A stretch of DNA of 64,000 bases from contig NZ_PPSW01000030.1 in NCBI RefSeq assembly GCF_005876835.1, positions 1 through 64,000 of the forward strand, read 5' to 3'. How positions within the stretch are numbered: the stretch's first letter is position 1; the number at the start of each line of letters is the position of its first letter. This document shows positions 44,734-54,087 of the stretch, piece after piece. The position numbers and the translations under genes are program-made. The notes beneath the pieces were generated by a model. The model had not been told where the DNA came from and ran no database searches. It saw only the letters and a program-made list of their open reading frames with translations. The stretch is from Pseudoalteromonas phenolica. GTDB taxonomy: Bacteria > Pseudomonadota > Gammaproteobacteria > Enterobacterales > Alteromonadaceae.

Positions 44734-46542
44734 TCACTCAAAGTGTTGACGAAATGGGATGTCATTGAAGTGCATATAAATACATATGCCCTTGCCTTCA
44801 ATGCTCTGTAATTCAATATGACCACCGAGGCGCTGGGTGACTAAGTTATACACTATGCTTAGGCCTAGGCCAGTTCCGCCTTCACCTCGTTTTGTCGTTA
44901 CGAAGGGTTCAAACACCTTTTCAAGTAGCTCTTCTTTTATACCCGCACCGTCATCGCTAAACCTGAAGTGGATAGCTCCGCTGACAAATTTGCACGAAAT
45001 TTCAATGTTGAGTTTTTTATGTGCAACTTGACCATGGCGTAGGCTGTTTACGATAAAAATAGTGAATATTTGCCCAAAAGCCCCAAGGTAGCTTTTTATA
45101 ATCATTCCTTTTGGAATATCGAGAGAGATACATGCATCATGTTTATCAATTTCATGTCTTAGGCTGATGACAAGGTTATCTAAAAATTCGTGTATATCAA
45201 ACTCGACGAGCTCATCATATTCTTGATGTGACGCAACCTGCTTAAAGCTGCTTATGAGTTCTGCAGAGCGAGTTAAGTTACTTTCTATTAAATTAAGTGA
45301 GTCATCAAATTCTTGAAGCAAAACTTGTAGATTAGCTTTAGATATCTTGCCTTGTTTGAAGTCATCTTTAAGCTTGCCTACCTTCTCCCTAAGGAAAGAT
45401 TCACTGGTTATTGCCACGCCTAAGGGAGTGTTTAACTCGTGTGCAAAGCCTTTTACAAGGCCGCCTAAACTGGCCATTTTAGCATCTTCGATAAGCCTAT
45501 TTTGGGCTAGTGAGAGCCTTTCTATAAGTATTTCTATATGGCTTAATAATATGCCTAGATCATCACTAAACTGAGATAGCTCGTCATTACCGCCAAGTTC
45601 TAATCGCTCACTAAAATCATCACTTTCAGATAGCTTTCTGACAAATGTGGTAACAGCAATCAATGAAAAAGTCATTCTGCGGTTAATCACGAATGAAACG
45701 GAAAGGCTGATAATGGTGGTTGCTAAAATAAGTAAAAAAATCTTTCTAAGGTAATCTTGCGACGTTGCAGCTTGTTGCTCATTGAGGTGCTGGTATAGCG
45801 TATCAAAACGCTCTCCTAGCTCTATTGATAGTGCGTTATTTTTACCTTTTAACCCTTGTGAAGCATGCTGCCCCTGGGTTTCTAAATGATAAATATATTG
45901 ATTAAATCCTTGAATATATTCATTGAGCCTTAAATTTAAATCAGCGCCTTTTTCGGGGTAACGGGTATTAATTAACTGCTGTGTCTGTGCAATAAGCTTA
46001 TTGTGTTGCTTGAGATATTTAGGATCCCAACGAAGTAGATAGTCTTTTTCTCTGCGTCTCAGTTCTAAAATTAGAATTTCAAACTCGGGATCTTCTAACT
46101 TTTCAGTAATGGTCTGTAGCTCATGGACGGCATGACGAAAAAAACCTCTTAATCCTCTATCTTCATTGAACCCTAAACGCCTTTGAAGTTTGATTTGTTC
46201 AAGTAAGTTTTTTTCAAACTCACCAACCCCTACCTGAATTTGGTTAAGTAGTAGTAGGGCAATGCTGTTATCTTCAATGTGCTGTTTGAGTGACATTGTG
46301 GCTAATGCATAATCGTTTTTATGTTTTTTTAAGTCGCTTTCAATGTCTTTCGAGCGATACAGGCTAAATGCGGGTTGTAGGTAAAGAAAACGGGTGAATG
46401 CATTTTTATATTGGAGAAGGTGTTGATCTATTTGTTTATTAAGCTGTGATTGTTGGTATAAAAAAAGCCCACCAACAAGGGTCACAATTAGGCTGATAAT
46501 AATACTGGTTTGGGAAATGATAAATCCGGTCTTTAACTTCAT
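44734..46542 (-). CDS. orphan sensor histidine kinase with HBM-like sensor
   Basis: 602 residues. Transmembrane segments at about 8-29 and 266-286 enclose a 235-residue helical periplasmic domain. It contains LRRREKDYLLRWDPKYLKQHN, the hallmark of helical bimodular (HBM) sensors that bind small organic acids. HAMP (about 287-345) is followed by a kinase core: the H box KGFAHELNTPLG with His368, an N box IFIVNSLRHG, G1 DDGAGI, F box VFEPFVTTKRGEGGTGLGLSIV. No receiver domain and no neighbouring response regulator gene exist, so its partner is elsewhere. Confidence 0.9.
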   Translation of the reverse strand: MKLKTGFIISQTSIIISLIVTLVGGLFLYQQSQLNKQIDQHLLQYKNAFTRFLYLQPAFSLYRSKDIESDLKKHKNDYALATMSLKQHIEDNSIALLLLNQIQVGVGEFEKNLLEQIKLQRRLGFNEDRGLRGFFRHAVHELQTITEKLEDPEFEILILELRRREKDYLLRWDPKYLKQHNKLIAQTQQLINTRYPEKGADLNLRLNEYIQGFNQYIYHLETQGQHASQGLKGKNNALSIELGERFDTLYQHLNEQQAATSQDYLRKIFLLILATTIISLSVSFVINRRMTFSLIAVTTFVRKLSESDDFSERLELGGNDELSQFSDDLGILLSHIEILIERLSLAQNRLIEDAKMASLGGLVKGFAHELNTPLGVAITSESFLREKVGKLKDDFKQGKISKANLQVLLQEFDDSLNLIESNLTRSAELISSFKQVASHQEYDELVEFDIHEFLDNLVISLRHEIDKHDACISLDIPKGMIIKSYLGAFGQIFTIFIVNSLRHGQVAHKKLNIEISCKFVSGAIHFRFSDDGAGIKEELLEKVFEPFVTTKRGEGGTGLGLSIVYNLVTQRLGGHIELQSIEGKGICIYMHFNDIPFRQHFE

Positions 46543-46852
46543 AGCACCCTTAAAGATATTTCCACAGCATATAGTGACAGTTAAACATGCTTTAAGTGTA
46601 GAACATGGCAGGAAATGTGTGAAAAACTCAACCGTGTACGACGTACTTTTATTATTCGAATAAGATTTCGGAGCGAGTTTATGAAAAGCCTATATTAGTT
46701 TTATGGCATCGTAGAAGCTATAAAAAATCTAAAGTTATTGTATTTAAAGGTTAAATAAAGAGAGAAAAATTTTTTAGAAAAATAATAAGACTAAAAACTG
46801 TGTACTCACTATTGTTTGCTCAACAACAAAACAGGTGTAAACGGAGCACATA
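46543..46852. other. divergent intergenic region histidine kinase/SUMF1 protein
   Basis: 310 bp, A/T rich in the second half, with no reading frame. The core of the ROK-type motif described at 51997 occurs only weakly here (agactaaaaa near 46787), so I do not count this promoter in that regulon. Confidence 0.35.
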
Positions 46853-48496
46853 ATGGTTAAAAAGATCCTTTCAATAGTCATTGCTTTGAGTTGTACTCAA
46901 GCATTCGCAAAATCACAATCAGTATCATATTTCGAACCGCCTACAGCCAGTATTCCTGCTGGTAGCTTTATGGCAAAAGACCATGACGGGGAAGGTCGAT
47001 ATAAGGTGTCAATGCAGCCATTTCAAATGGCAAAGTATGAGCTCACGGTGGCAGAGTTTAGAAAATTCATTGAAGATACAGGTTATAAAGCACCAACAAA
47101 TTGTATGCACGAAATTGGCCCGGGATGGTTTGGTGCGGGTGAGCGAGATGGCTCGTGGGATAACAATTTTTTTAATCTTTCTGAATACCATCCTGTGGTA
47201 TGTATTGGGACAAAGGGTGCTGAAGAGTATGCTAAATGGCTTTCAGATAAAACGGGTAAGCAGTATCGACTTATGTCAGAAGCGCAGTGGTTATATGTGA
47301 TGCGAACTGGGGGGTATGACGAGTATGTTACTGAAAAAGGTAAAAAGCGTCATCAAGTATGTGAAATAGCCAACTTAGCTGACCAACACGCAAATGCGAT
47401 GACAGGCAAAGTGTATCAAGCCCCATATTCATCTGCTTATACCATTGAGGATTGTAATGACAAAGAGATACTTTCTTCTACCGTAGGCTTATATAAAGCG
47501 GATAAATATGGTGTGCATGACCTGCTTGGTAACATTCAAGAGGTGGTTGCTGATTGTTATGTTGATGGTAAACAACGATTCCCTCAAGGGGGAGGACCTG
47601 TTACTCAAGCTAATTGTACTTCACGTATTGCTAAAGGCAGTAGTTGGCACTGGGAGGTACCAGATCTAGACCGAAGAGGAGAAATGGCTGATGATTTTAT
47701 CGCGGCTATAGAAGGTTTTCGTTTGGTACTTGATACAAAAGGTAAAACCCTCCCTGCACAGGCTGGTAGTGACCAATTTGTGACCGGGTTAGCGAAAGCA
47801 CAAAAGCAAGCCAAAATAATGCATGCGCAAATAGCGGATTACCCAAGTAAAGTATCTAAGCTTTCTTTGAAAGACAAAGGCCGAGAAGTGGCTCTATCCT
47901 GGCAACATCAACAAGATATTACTGGTACAACTTATAAAGTGACTCGCTTAGATTTAGTCTCAAATGAAGAACAAGTGATTGCAAAAGGCGTCTCAGGACT
48001 AAAATATGTCGATACTAAGCCAAGCAAGAATAAAGCTCGTTATAAAGTGACGCCTCAGATTGGAGAGCGAGAGGGACTCGCTTCAAATACAGCGGATTCA
48101 AATGCCGTTTATACCCATGCCTTACCAGCTCGTATTCAAGCGGAAGCATTCAGTCAAGGTACTGAAGTGAACGTTCGAAACTCTTCTCAAGAGCCAAAAC
48201 ACGATTTGGTATTTGCGAATATGCGTAATACCAGCGCTGATTACCAAGTAAAGGTAACCAAAGCGGGTAAGTACACACTAGAACCAAGAGTATTTCACAG
48301 TGGCGACAAACAGACATTTTCAGTGTTATTAAATGGCAAGTTGTTGAAAGACATCACCACAACAGGTGAAAACGGTTGGCAAACGGCCAGTGCAGTGCCT
48401 GTGACTTTACCTAAAGGCACGCACACACTCACAATTCAACCTGTAGGAGAGCGAACACGTCTTTCAATTAATTGGTTAGATGTAAAAAAACTTTAG
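46853..48496 (+). CDS. secreted SUMF1-fold protein with FN3-like and CBM-like domains
   Basis: 547 residues with a signal peptide (about 1-19). Residues about 30-295 are a formylglycine-generating-enzyme (SUMF1) fold: PAGSFMAKDHDGEGRYKVSMQPFQMAKYELTVAEFRKFIEDTGY, YAKWLSDKTGKQYRLMSEAQWLYVMR, GVHDLLGNIQEVVADCY, IAKGSSWHW...EGFRLVL. The catalytic cysteine pair expected near the RGGSW position is missing (SSWHWEVPDLDRRGE), so it should not make formylglycine. Then follow an FN3-like segment (about 330-400) and a C-terminal CBM6/35-like domain (about 408-547: RIQAEAF..., TISINWLDV-type ending). It is probably a surface glycan-binding protein. Confidence 0.78.
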   Translation: MVKKILSIVIALSCTQAFAKSQSVSYFEPPTASIPAGSFMAKDHDGEGRYKVSMQPFQMAKYELTVAEFRKFIEDTGYKAPTNCMHEIGPGWFGAGERDGSWDNNFFNLSEYHPVVCIGTKGAEEYAKWLSDKTGKQYRLMSEAQWLYVMRTGGYDEYVTEKGKKRHQVCEIANLADQHANAMTGKVYQAPYSSAYTIEDCNDKEILSSTVGLYKADKYGVHDLLGNIQEVVADCYVDGKQRFPQGGGPVTQANCTSRIAKGSSWHWEVPDLDRRGEMADDFIAAIEGFRLVLDTKGKTLPAQAGSDQFVTGLAKAQKQAKIMHAQIADYPSKVSKLSLKDKGREVALSWQHQQDITGTTYKVTRLDLVSNEEQVIAKGVSGLKYVDTKPSKNKARYKVTPQIGEREGLASNTADSNAVYTHALPARIQAEAFSQGTEVNVRNSSQEPKHDLVFANMRNTSADYQVKVTKAGKYTLEPRVFHSGDKQTFSVLLNGKLLKDITTTGENGWQTASAVPVTLPKGTHTLTIQPVGERTRLSINWLDVKKL

Positions 48497-48639
48497 TCTT
48501 CCACAGTTTTATAAGCGATTGAAAACACCTTAGATTGAATTCGGCCCTGATTGTCGTACACTGAGCGGGGCCGTGTTTTCGACACTGAAAAAATAAAAAT
48601 ACCACCTCAGTTAAGCGGGTTGGTATAAAAGCAAAGGTT

Positions 48640-50637
48640 GTGCGCTGTATGATCCAGTTTCTAGATTTTGAGTTTGATGAGAGTCAGTCTGTCTTATATA
48701 AAGCTGGAGAAGTTATTCCACTAAACAGTACTCAATCTAATCTACTGGCGTTGTTTATTTCCAACCCTCAAAAAATATTCAGTAAAGAAGATATCCTCAC
48801 GGCAATCTGGCATTCAAAGGTGGTATCTGAGCAAGTCGTTTTTCAGAATATCAGCCAATTGCGCTCAATTTTAGGCGAAGATGCAATCAAAACCTTTCCA
48901 AAAAAAGGGTATCAATGGCACCTAGAATTAATTTTAATTGAAGCCCCTCTAGAGAAGCTGAAAAGGCCTAATCATTCTCAAATAGCAAATACCAGCCTTA
49001 AAGTAGAGAAAAGCTCAGAAGAGCAAAAGTTAGCCTCTCAAAATATTGTCGAGTCAACTAATCTAAAGAAAACATTCGATAAGCGTATTGCTATGGCATG
49101 TTTGATGGTTATTATTTTGATTTCAGGTGCAGCTTACTATCATGCAGAACATGGCATCTTTAGCAACAAACTAGGCCTGCAAGTAAAAGAACTCAACACT
49201 AAAAGTGATAATCAAGCTGTGCACAGTGAGTTGCAGTTTATTCCTTTCACAGCTGATAGCCCGAGGCACTTTAAAGACGAGTTAGCTGCTTTACATACCC
49301 AACTTGATTTTGCGCTTGAGAACAAAGCGCTAGATACCAGAGATTTCATAAACTCACCATTTATGCAGTATCAAAAATTAAGCGTTAATAACGCACTGGT
49401 ATTTACGGGGATCTTAAAAAATAATGGCGACTCAGCTACGCGTAAGCAGGCACCTTATTTACTTGAGTTACTAGTACAAGGTCCAGAGCGAAGTTGGACA
49501 AGTTACTTGTATGGTAGCTCGATGACCGATCTTGCAGAGCAAACTGAGGCGTTGATAAATGAGTTGGCGAACAGTGATTATTTTGTTTTAAAAAGTGAGT
49601 CATTACTTTCTGCTGAGCTCACTTTAATGAAAGAGAATATGAATGCGTCTTTACATGTTTTGCCTTTATTAACTTACCAGCTTATTCAGGCAGATAAGTT
49701 TGACTCGGCCAGTGGCTATGTTGAATTACTATTGGCTGAAAGTGAGCTAAAACATCCGCTTTATTATGCCTATGGAAAATGGTTAAAAGGGCAACTTTAT
49801 CAAGGTAAACGAGACGCAATTGGTGCTCAAACCTTCTATGAACAAGCTGAGTTGCTTTTGTCTGATGCGCATATTTATGATTTGCAGGCAGAAGTGAATA
49901 AATCGATGGCTGAACTTGCGCACTCAATTGCGCATACTAAAGAAGATTATGATGCTATACACCGTTATTTATACAAGGCTGCAAGCTTAGCTAGGTTAGG
50001 AAAAAAGCCTGTCGCCGAAATACGCGCTTATACTTTACTCTCTATTAAAGCCAGTAAATTTGGTATGAAAAAAGAACGTATGGATTACCTTATTCAAGCG
50101 AAAACCTTACTGGCTGAATACCAGTTAGATGGCTCTCATTATATGCTGCCTATGTATCACTTTGCCTTGTTTGCCCAAACCGAGGAAGAGCGCATTAAGT
50201 TTTACCATGAGGTGTTAGATAAGCCAGTGACACCTGAAAACTATTGGGTGTTTTTCTCTTCTGCAGATCAGTTATCAAAGTTATATTTAAAATTAGACAA
50301 ACCTGAAGCAGCGCTTGAAGTGGTAGAAAAAATAACAGACCCTGCGCGTTCTGCGTTATTACATGCACAATATTATCGGGCACTGGATGATATCGATAAT
50401 GCCATCACTTATGCTAAACGTTCATTCAATATTGGTCGTGGCCAGCATTTGAATTGGTTGAGCTTAAACAGTGCCTTATTACTGCTAGAGCTAAAGCAAA
50501 GCCAAGGCGAGAGTCATGAGTTAGCCGAATATCGAGAGTTTATCGCCAATCACGCTTCATATTGGTGGTTAAATTGGCGAAAAGAGCGATTAGCAGTAGT
50601 CGGTATTGATGCTGAAGCACAAATGGCAGGCCTTTAA
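48640..50637 (+). CDS. membrane-bound CadC/ToxR-like transcriptional regulator
   Basis: 665 residues. The N-terminal OmpR-type winged helix spans about 5-97 (LNSTQSNLLALFISNPQKIFSKEDILTAIW, VVFQNISQLRSILGED, IKTFPKKGYQW). A linker and one transmembrane helix (about 149-167) follow, then a large periplasmic part of about 490 residues with helical repeats of TPR type (about 350-650). This is the one-component CadC/ToxR architecture, in which a periplasmic sensor controls a cytoplasmic DNA-binding domain. The start may be the GTG at 48640 or the ATG at 48649. It follows the SUMF1/CBM gene by 143 bases and may regulate it or the sugar locus behind it. Confidence 0.85.
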   Translation: MRCMIQFLDFEFDESQSVLYKAGEVIPLNSTQSNLLALFISNPQKIFSKEDILTAIWHSKVVSEQVVFQNISQLRSILGEDAIKTFPKKGYQWHLELILIEAPLEKLKRPNHSQIANTSLKVEKSSEEQKLASQNIVESTNLKKTFDKRIAMACLMVIILISGAAYYHAEHGIFSNKLGLQVKELNTKSDNQAVHSELQFIPFTADSPRHFKDELAALHTQLDFALENKALDTRDFINSPFMQYQKLSVNNALVFTGILKNNGDSATRKQAPYLLELLVQGPERSWTSYLYGSSMTDLAEQTEALINELANSDYFVLKSESLLSAELTLMKENMNASLHVLPLLTYQLIQADKFDSASGYVELLLAESELKHPLYYAYGKWLKGQLYQGKRDAIGAQTFYEQAELLLSDAHIYDLQAEVNKSMAELAHSIAHTKEDYDAIHRYLYKAASLARLGKKPVAEIRAYTLLSIKASKFGMKKERMDYLIQAKTLLAEYQLDGSHYMLPMYHFALFAQTEEERIKFYHEVLDKPVTPENYWVFFSSADQLSKLYLKLDKPEAALEVVEKITDPARSALLHAQYYRALDDIDNAITYAKRSFNIGRGQHLNWLSLNSALLLLELKQSQGESHELAEYREFIANHASYWWLNWRKERLAVVGIDAEAQMAGL

Positions 50638-50649
50638 TTTTTACCTCAG

Positions 50650-51834
50650 TTAACCATAAATAAGTGACTGTAGATCTGAGGGGATAAGGTTGTCTGGGGT
50701 ATATAGGGTTTGCATATTTTCAAAGCTAAGAGCTGCATGAAGAGGCAAAGTAGCCAGCCCTTTCATGGCAATTTGGCTCACATCAGGTGTTTTGATTAAG
50801 CGGATCACATTACGTTCACCGTATTGAGCAATACTCGGAATATAAGGGCGTAATTGTGTTAGCAACTTATCTAACAACCAGTCATTGATATCACCGCCTA
50901 AAATAATGGTTTGTGTGTTTAACAAAGACTCAAGAGTATGTATTGCAATACGAAGTGGCTCTTCGGCTTTATCTACCCAATTAAGTACAACTTTATTCTC
51001 TTCATTTAATTCAGATAACAGCATATCTTGGGTTAACTTTGTGTCTTTGAGCTGTGCTTTTAAAGATTGCAAAGAGACAAAGTCATTGAGTCGGCCTAAT
51101 TCGCCAGTCTTGTCATCGGTTTCAGGTGTGACAAAAATGTCGCCAATGGCGCCAGTTAGGCCGTTTTGGCCGAGTAGAATTTTCCGGTCGTATACAACTG
51201 CAGCCTCTACACGGTTACCCAAATGGACATATATGAAGTTGTGTAGATCTTTGGCTTCACCAAATAACATTTGATAAGATGCTGCAGCCGCTGCAGATGT
51301 TTCAATCGCAATAGGTAGTGCTAACTGTTGCGCTAAATCTTGCTGAATTTTTTGCGCTGTCAGGTGGCTTTCTAACGCCAAGTGAGCGCTATCTTGCATC
51401 GAAAAACCAACACCAAGCACTTGAGATTTATCGATATTATCAATATTAAGTAAGGTATTTACGAGATAAGCTGTTTTTTCAAGTAATTCGCTGTGACTGC
51501 ATTGAGTATGAAGGCTATTTATACACTCACCGTTAAGTTTAAATAAAGCAACATGTAGCTCTGTATTAGTTACTCTGACGGCAACAGAGTAAGCTGCTGT
51601 TTCATTTAAGCAGAGCATTTTTGAAGGCTTCCCTGCGCCTTCTGATTTTTTGATGCCAACTTCAGTCACTAAATTTTGCGCTAAAAGCGCTTCTACCATA
51701 TTGGTAATGGTTTGTTTGGTGAGGTGGGTATTTCTGGCGATTTCAACCCTTGAAATGGGGCCGAGCGCAACGATTTGGGCGAGTACTAGTCGTAAGTTTA
51801 ACGCTTTGTTTTGTTTGGCATTCGATCCTATCAA
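50650..51834 (-). CDS. ROK-family transcriptional repressor
   Basis: 394 residues. The N-terminal winged helix (RVEIARNTHLTKQTITNMVEALLAQNLVTEVG, about 28-60) is followed by a sugar-kinase-like ROK domain (VLGVGFSMQD, FIYVHLGNRVEAAVVYDRKILLGQNGLTGAIGDIF, TIILGGDIND). The Zn motif CxCGxxGC of NagC and Mlc is absent, so it belongs to another ROK subgroup. It is divergent from the ABC binding protein, and shared palindromic motifs lie in that intergenic region and before the TonB receptor, so it most likely represses the whole sugar locus. Confidence 0.9.
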   Translation of the reverse strand: MIGSNAKQNKALNLRLVLAQIVALGPISRVEIARNTHLTKQTITNMVEALLAQNLVTEVGIKKSEGAGKPSKMLCLNETAAYSVAVRVTNTELHVALFKLNGECINSLHTQCSHSELLEKTAYLVNTLLNIDNIDKSQVLGVGFSMQDSAHLALESHLTAQKIQQDLAQQLALPIAIETSAAAAASYQMLFGEAKDLHNFIYVHLGNRVEAAVVYDRKILLGQNGLTGAIGDIFVTPETDDKTGELGRLNDFVSLQSLKAQLKDTKLTQDMLLSELNEENKVVLNWVDKAEEPLRIAIHTLESLLNTQTIILGGDINDWLLDKLLTQLRPYIPSIAQYGERNVIRLIKTPDVSQIAMKGLATLPLHAALSFENMQTLYTPDNLIPSDLQSLIYG

Positions 51835-51937
51835 TGTGCTTACACCCAGTTTGTTTTTTGAGCCAGAAGGTGGCTGGTCATTATTATTACTGATTCGTCA
51901 TTGTATGCTAAGCAAGGGCAGAATCGTACAAAAAGAA

Positions 51938-51959
51938 TTAGTCAAAATGTTTGACATAA
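51938..51959. promoter_or_regulatory. putative ROK operator A over the ABC operon promoter
   Basis: The palindrome TTAGTCAAA-ATG-TTTGACATAA, whose right arm contains a perfect -35 box TTGACA (51951-51956). The 12 bases TTAGTCAAAATG recur exactly at 56603-56614 before the TonB receptor. Confidence 0.6.
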
Positions 51960-51996
51960 AGGTTTTGTTGCATAAATATAAACCTATCGACGGATC

Positions 51997-52008
51997 ATTT
52001 AGACTAAA
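51997..52008. promoter_or_regulatory. putative ROK operator B before the binding-protein gene
   Basis: ATTTAGACTAAA, a near-perfect palindrome four bases before the start codon, so bound protein would also block the ribosome-binding region of the gene. It matches ATTTAGTCTAAT at 56626-56637 in 10 of 12 bases. Confidence 0.5.
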
Positions 52009-52011
52009 AAA

Positions 52012-53085
52012 ATGCAAATAACATGGAACTCAATACGGTTTTTTGCCTTGTTTACCGCGCTGCTGTTTGCCTTGTGCTTTGAAGCACTTGCGACGCAAGT
52101 GCAGAACATCGACTGGGCCAAAGCGGCAAAAGCTTCAGATATTTCACTGAGTGAAACACAAAAAAAACAGCTAAAAGATAAAAAGCTTACAGCAGCCTTA
52201 GTATGGCATGGTGCAAGTCCTTGGATAACAGCTGTTACTCGAGGCGCACAAGATGCTTTTGCGCAATTGGGCGTTGAAGTAGTTGCAGTAACCGATGCGC
52301 AATTTGATCCAGCGAAGCAAGTTGCTGACCTTGAAAATATTTCTGCGCTTAACCCCGATATTATTTTATCACTGAGTGTAGATGGGATAAGCACTAAGCA
52401 GAGCTACCAAAAAGCCATAAGCCAAGGGGCAAAACTGGTTTTATTGAGCAATCCCATTCCTGGATTTCAACATGGTAAAGATTTTTTTGGCATAGTCACT
52501 GACGATATGTTTGGTATGGGTAAGGCCGCGGCTGAGCTAGTAAATAGATCTGTTGAAGGGCAAGGGAAGGTGGGGATTATTTATCACGATGCGAATTATT
52601 TTATTACCAATAACCGCGACAATGCCTTTAAAATCAAACTACAAGAGTTTGAAAATTTAACAGTGGTGAGTCAACGAGGTTTCATTAAAGAAAGTGAGAC
52701 CAGTAATATCGCAGCCGCGATGATACTTCAAAACCCTGAACTCGATGCTATTTATGTCTCTTGGGATGCCGCAGCAGAAGGGGTAGTAGAAGCCCTTAGG
52801 TCTTTTGGCAATAAAAAGGTCAAAGTGATCACCCATGACTTGGGCGTAAATAACTTACTTGATATGGCAATGAGTCGTAACATGTTTGGTACGATTTCGG
52901 ATAGACCCTATACCATAGGCTCGAGTATGGCTTATATAGCAGGGCTTGCGGTGTTAGATGAGCCAACGCCACTCTTTACCTTGGTACCCTACGATACAGT
53001 TACCAAAAAAAATATATCCACCATCTGGCAGCATGCTTTTAAAGTGCCAGTTCCCAAATTATTAGACCTTGCACTACAACAATAA
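52012..53085 (+). CDS. sugar ABC transporter, periplasmic binding protein
   Basis: 357 residues with a signal peptide (IRFFALFTALLFALCFEALA). The mature part has the type I periplasmic-binding-protein fold of the ribose/xylose group: LTAALVWHGASPWITAVTRGAQDAFAQLGVEVVAVTDAQFDPAKQVADLE, then NPDIILSLSVDG, GKAAAELV...GKVGIIYHD and DAIYVSWDAAAEGVVEALR. It delivers a monosaccharide or small glycoside to the permease encoded 9 bases downstream. The ribosome binding site is poor and overlaps operator B. It is the first gene of the ABC-GH3 operon. Confidence 0.88.
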   Translation: MQITWNSIRFFALFTALLFALCFEALATQVQNIDWAKAAKASDISLSETQKKQLKDKKLTAALVWHGASPWITAVTRGAQDAFAQLGVEVVAVTDAQFDPAKQVADLENISALNPDIILSLSVDGISTKQSYQKAISQGAKLVLLSNPIPGFQHGKDFFGIVTDDMFGMGKAAAELVNRSVEGQGKVGIIYHDANYFITNNRDNAFKIKLQEFENLTVVSQRGFIKESETSNIAAAMILQNPELDAIYVSWDAAAEGVVEALRSFGNKKVKVITHDLGVNNLLDMAMSRNMFGTISDRPYTIGSSMAYIAGLAVLDEPTPLFTLVPYDTVTKKNISTIWQHAFKVPVPKLLDLALQQ

Positions 53086-53094
53086 GGAATAACC

Positions 53095-54087
53095 ATGAGT
53101 GTTAGTCAAGTAAATAACCCCGACTTCAAGGCACGAGCCTCAGAGTTTATTAGCAAAAAAGCGCTCAAGCGTGAGTATTTTATTTATTACATTTTCATCG
53201 CTGTGTTACTGCTATTTGCAGTGGCGTTGCATGACACAGCGTTTTTTAGCTTTGCCAATTTTATGAATATTATTCGTCAAACGGCGCCTTTAACGGTGAT
53301 GGCGGTGGGATTAACGTTTGCTTTGGCAGTTGGACATATTGATTTATCAATTGGCTCGGTTGTTGCCCTATCTGCCTTAGTGGGGGCAGTGTTATTACAG
53401 CATGTGGGTACTCCTTTAGCCGTATTGGGGGCACTAAGTGTTGGCTTGGTTGTTGGGGTTGTAAATGGCTTGCTGATTGAACGGTTACAAGTTTCTTCTT
53501 TATTAATTACCCTTGGCACTATGGGGGTGATCACAGGTCTTGCTCGCCAATTTACTAACCTTGAATCAGTCCCTATCATAAATTCGAACTTTACCGGCTT
53601 TTTTGGCGCAGGTGAGATTTTTGGCGTGCCTTCATTATTGATTTGGACTTTGATAATAGCGGGCATCGGTTATGTTGTGTTGACGAAATTGGCATTTGGG
53701 CGGCATTTGTTGGCTGTGGGGGGAAGCCCAAAGGCAGCATTGGCAATGGGTATTCAGGTTACCAGAGTGCGTATTTATGCTTTGGTTATTTCTTCGATGG
53801 CAGCAGCGTTAGCTGGACTGCTTTATGCTGGGCGATTACATGGTGCCAGATATACTTTAGGTGAAGCAGACCTACTTACTGTAATAGCTGCTGTGGCGAT
53901 CGGTGGCACCAGCTTATTCGGTGGCCGTGCCTGTATCATAGGGGCGGTACTGGGTTCTTGGCTGATGGGACTCATTAATAATGGGCTAATTTTATCGGGT
54001 TTTTCAACCAATGAGCAAATGATTGCCAGGGGAGTAATTTTAATTGCAGCGGTCGCAATTGGTGTAAAGGAGATGAAAAATGGTTAG
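53095..54087 (+). CDS. sugar ABC transporter, permease (RbsC/FrcC type)
   Basis: 330 residues with about eight to ten hydrophobic helices. Family motifs are FFSFANFMNIIRQTAPLTVMAVGLTFALAVGHIDLSIGSVVALSALVGAV and AVAIGGTSLFGGRACIIGAVLGSWLMGLINNGL, typical of ribose- and fructose-type importers. It overlaps the ATPase gene by 8 bases (translational coupling), so the two products are made together. Confidence 0.92.
   Translation: MSVSQVNNPDFKARASEFISKKALKREYFIYYIFIAVLLLFAVALHDTAFFSFANFMNIIRQTAPLTVMAVGLTFALAVGHIDLSIGSVVALSALVGAVLLQHVGTPLAVLGALSVGLVVGVVNGLLIERLQVSSLLITLGTMGVITGLARQFTNLESVPIINSNFTGFFGAGEIFGVPSLLIWTLIIAGIGYVVLTKLAFGRHLLAVGGSPKAALAMGIQVTRVRIYALVISSMAAALAGLLYAGRLHGARYTLGEADLLTVIAAVAIGGTSLFGGRACIIGAVLGSWLMGLINNGLILSGFSTNEQMIARGVILIAAVAIGVKEMKNG

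Noticed and set aside
46853-48496. Sulfatase-maturing formylglycine-generating enzyme
   Set aside because: The cysteine pair needed for catalysis is missing and no sulfatase gene is in the window.
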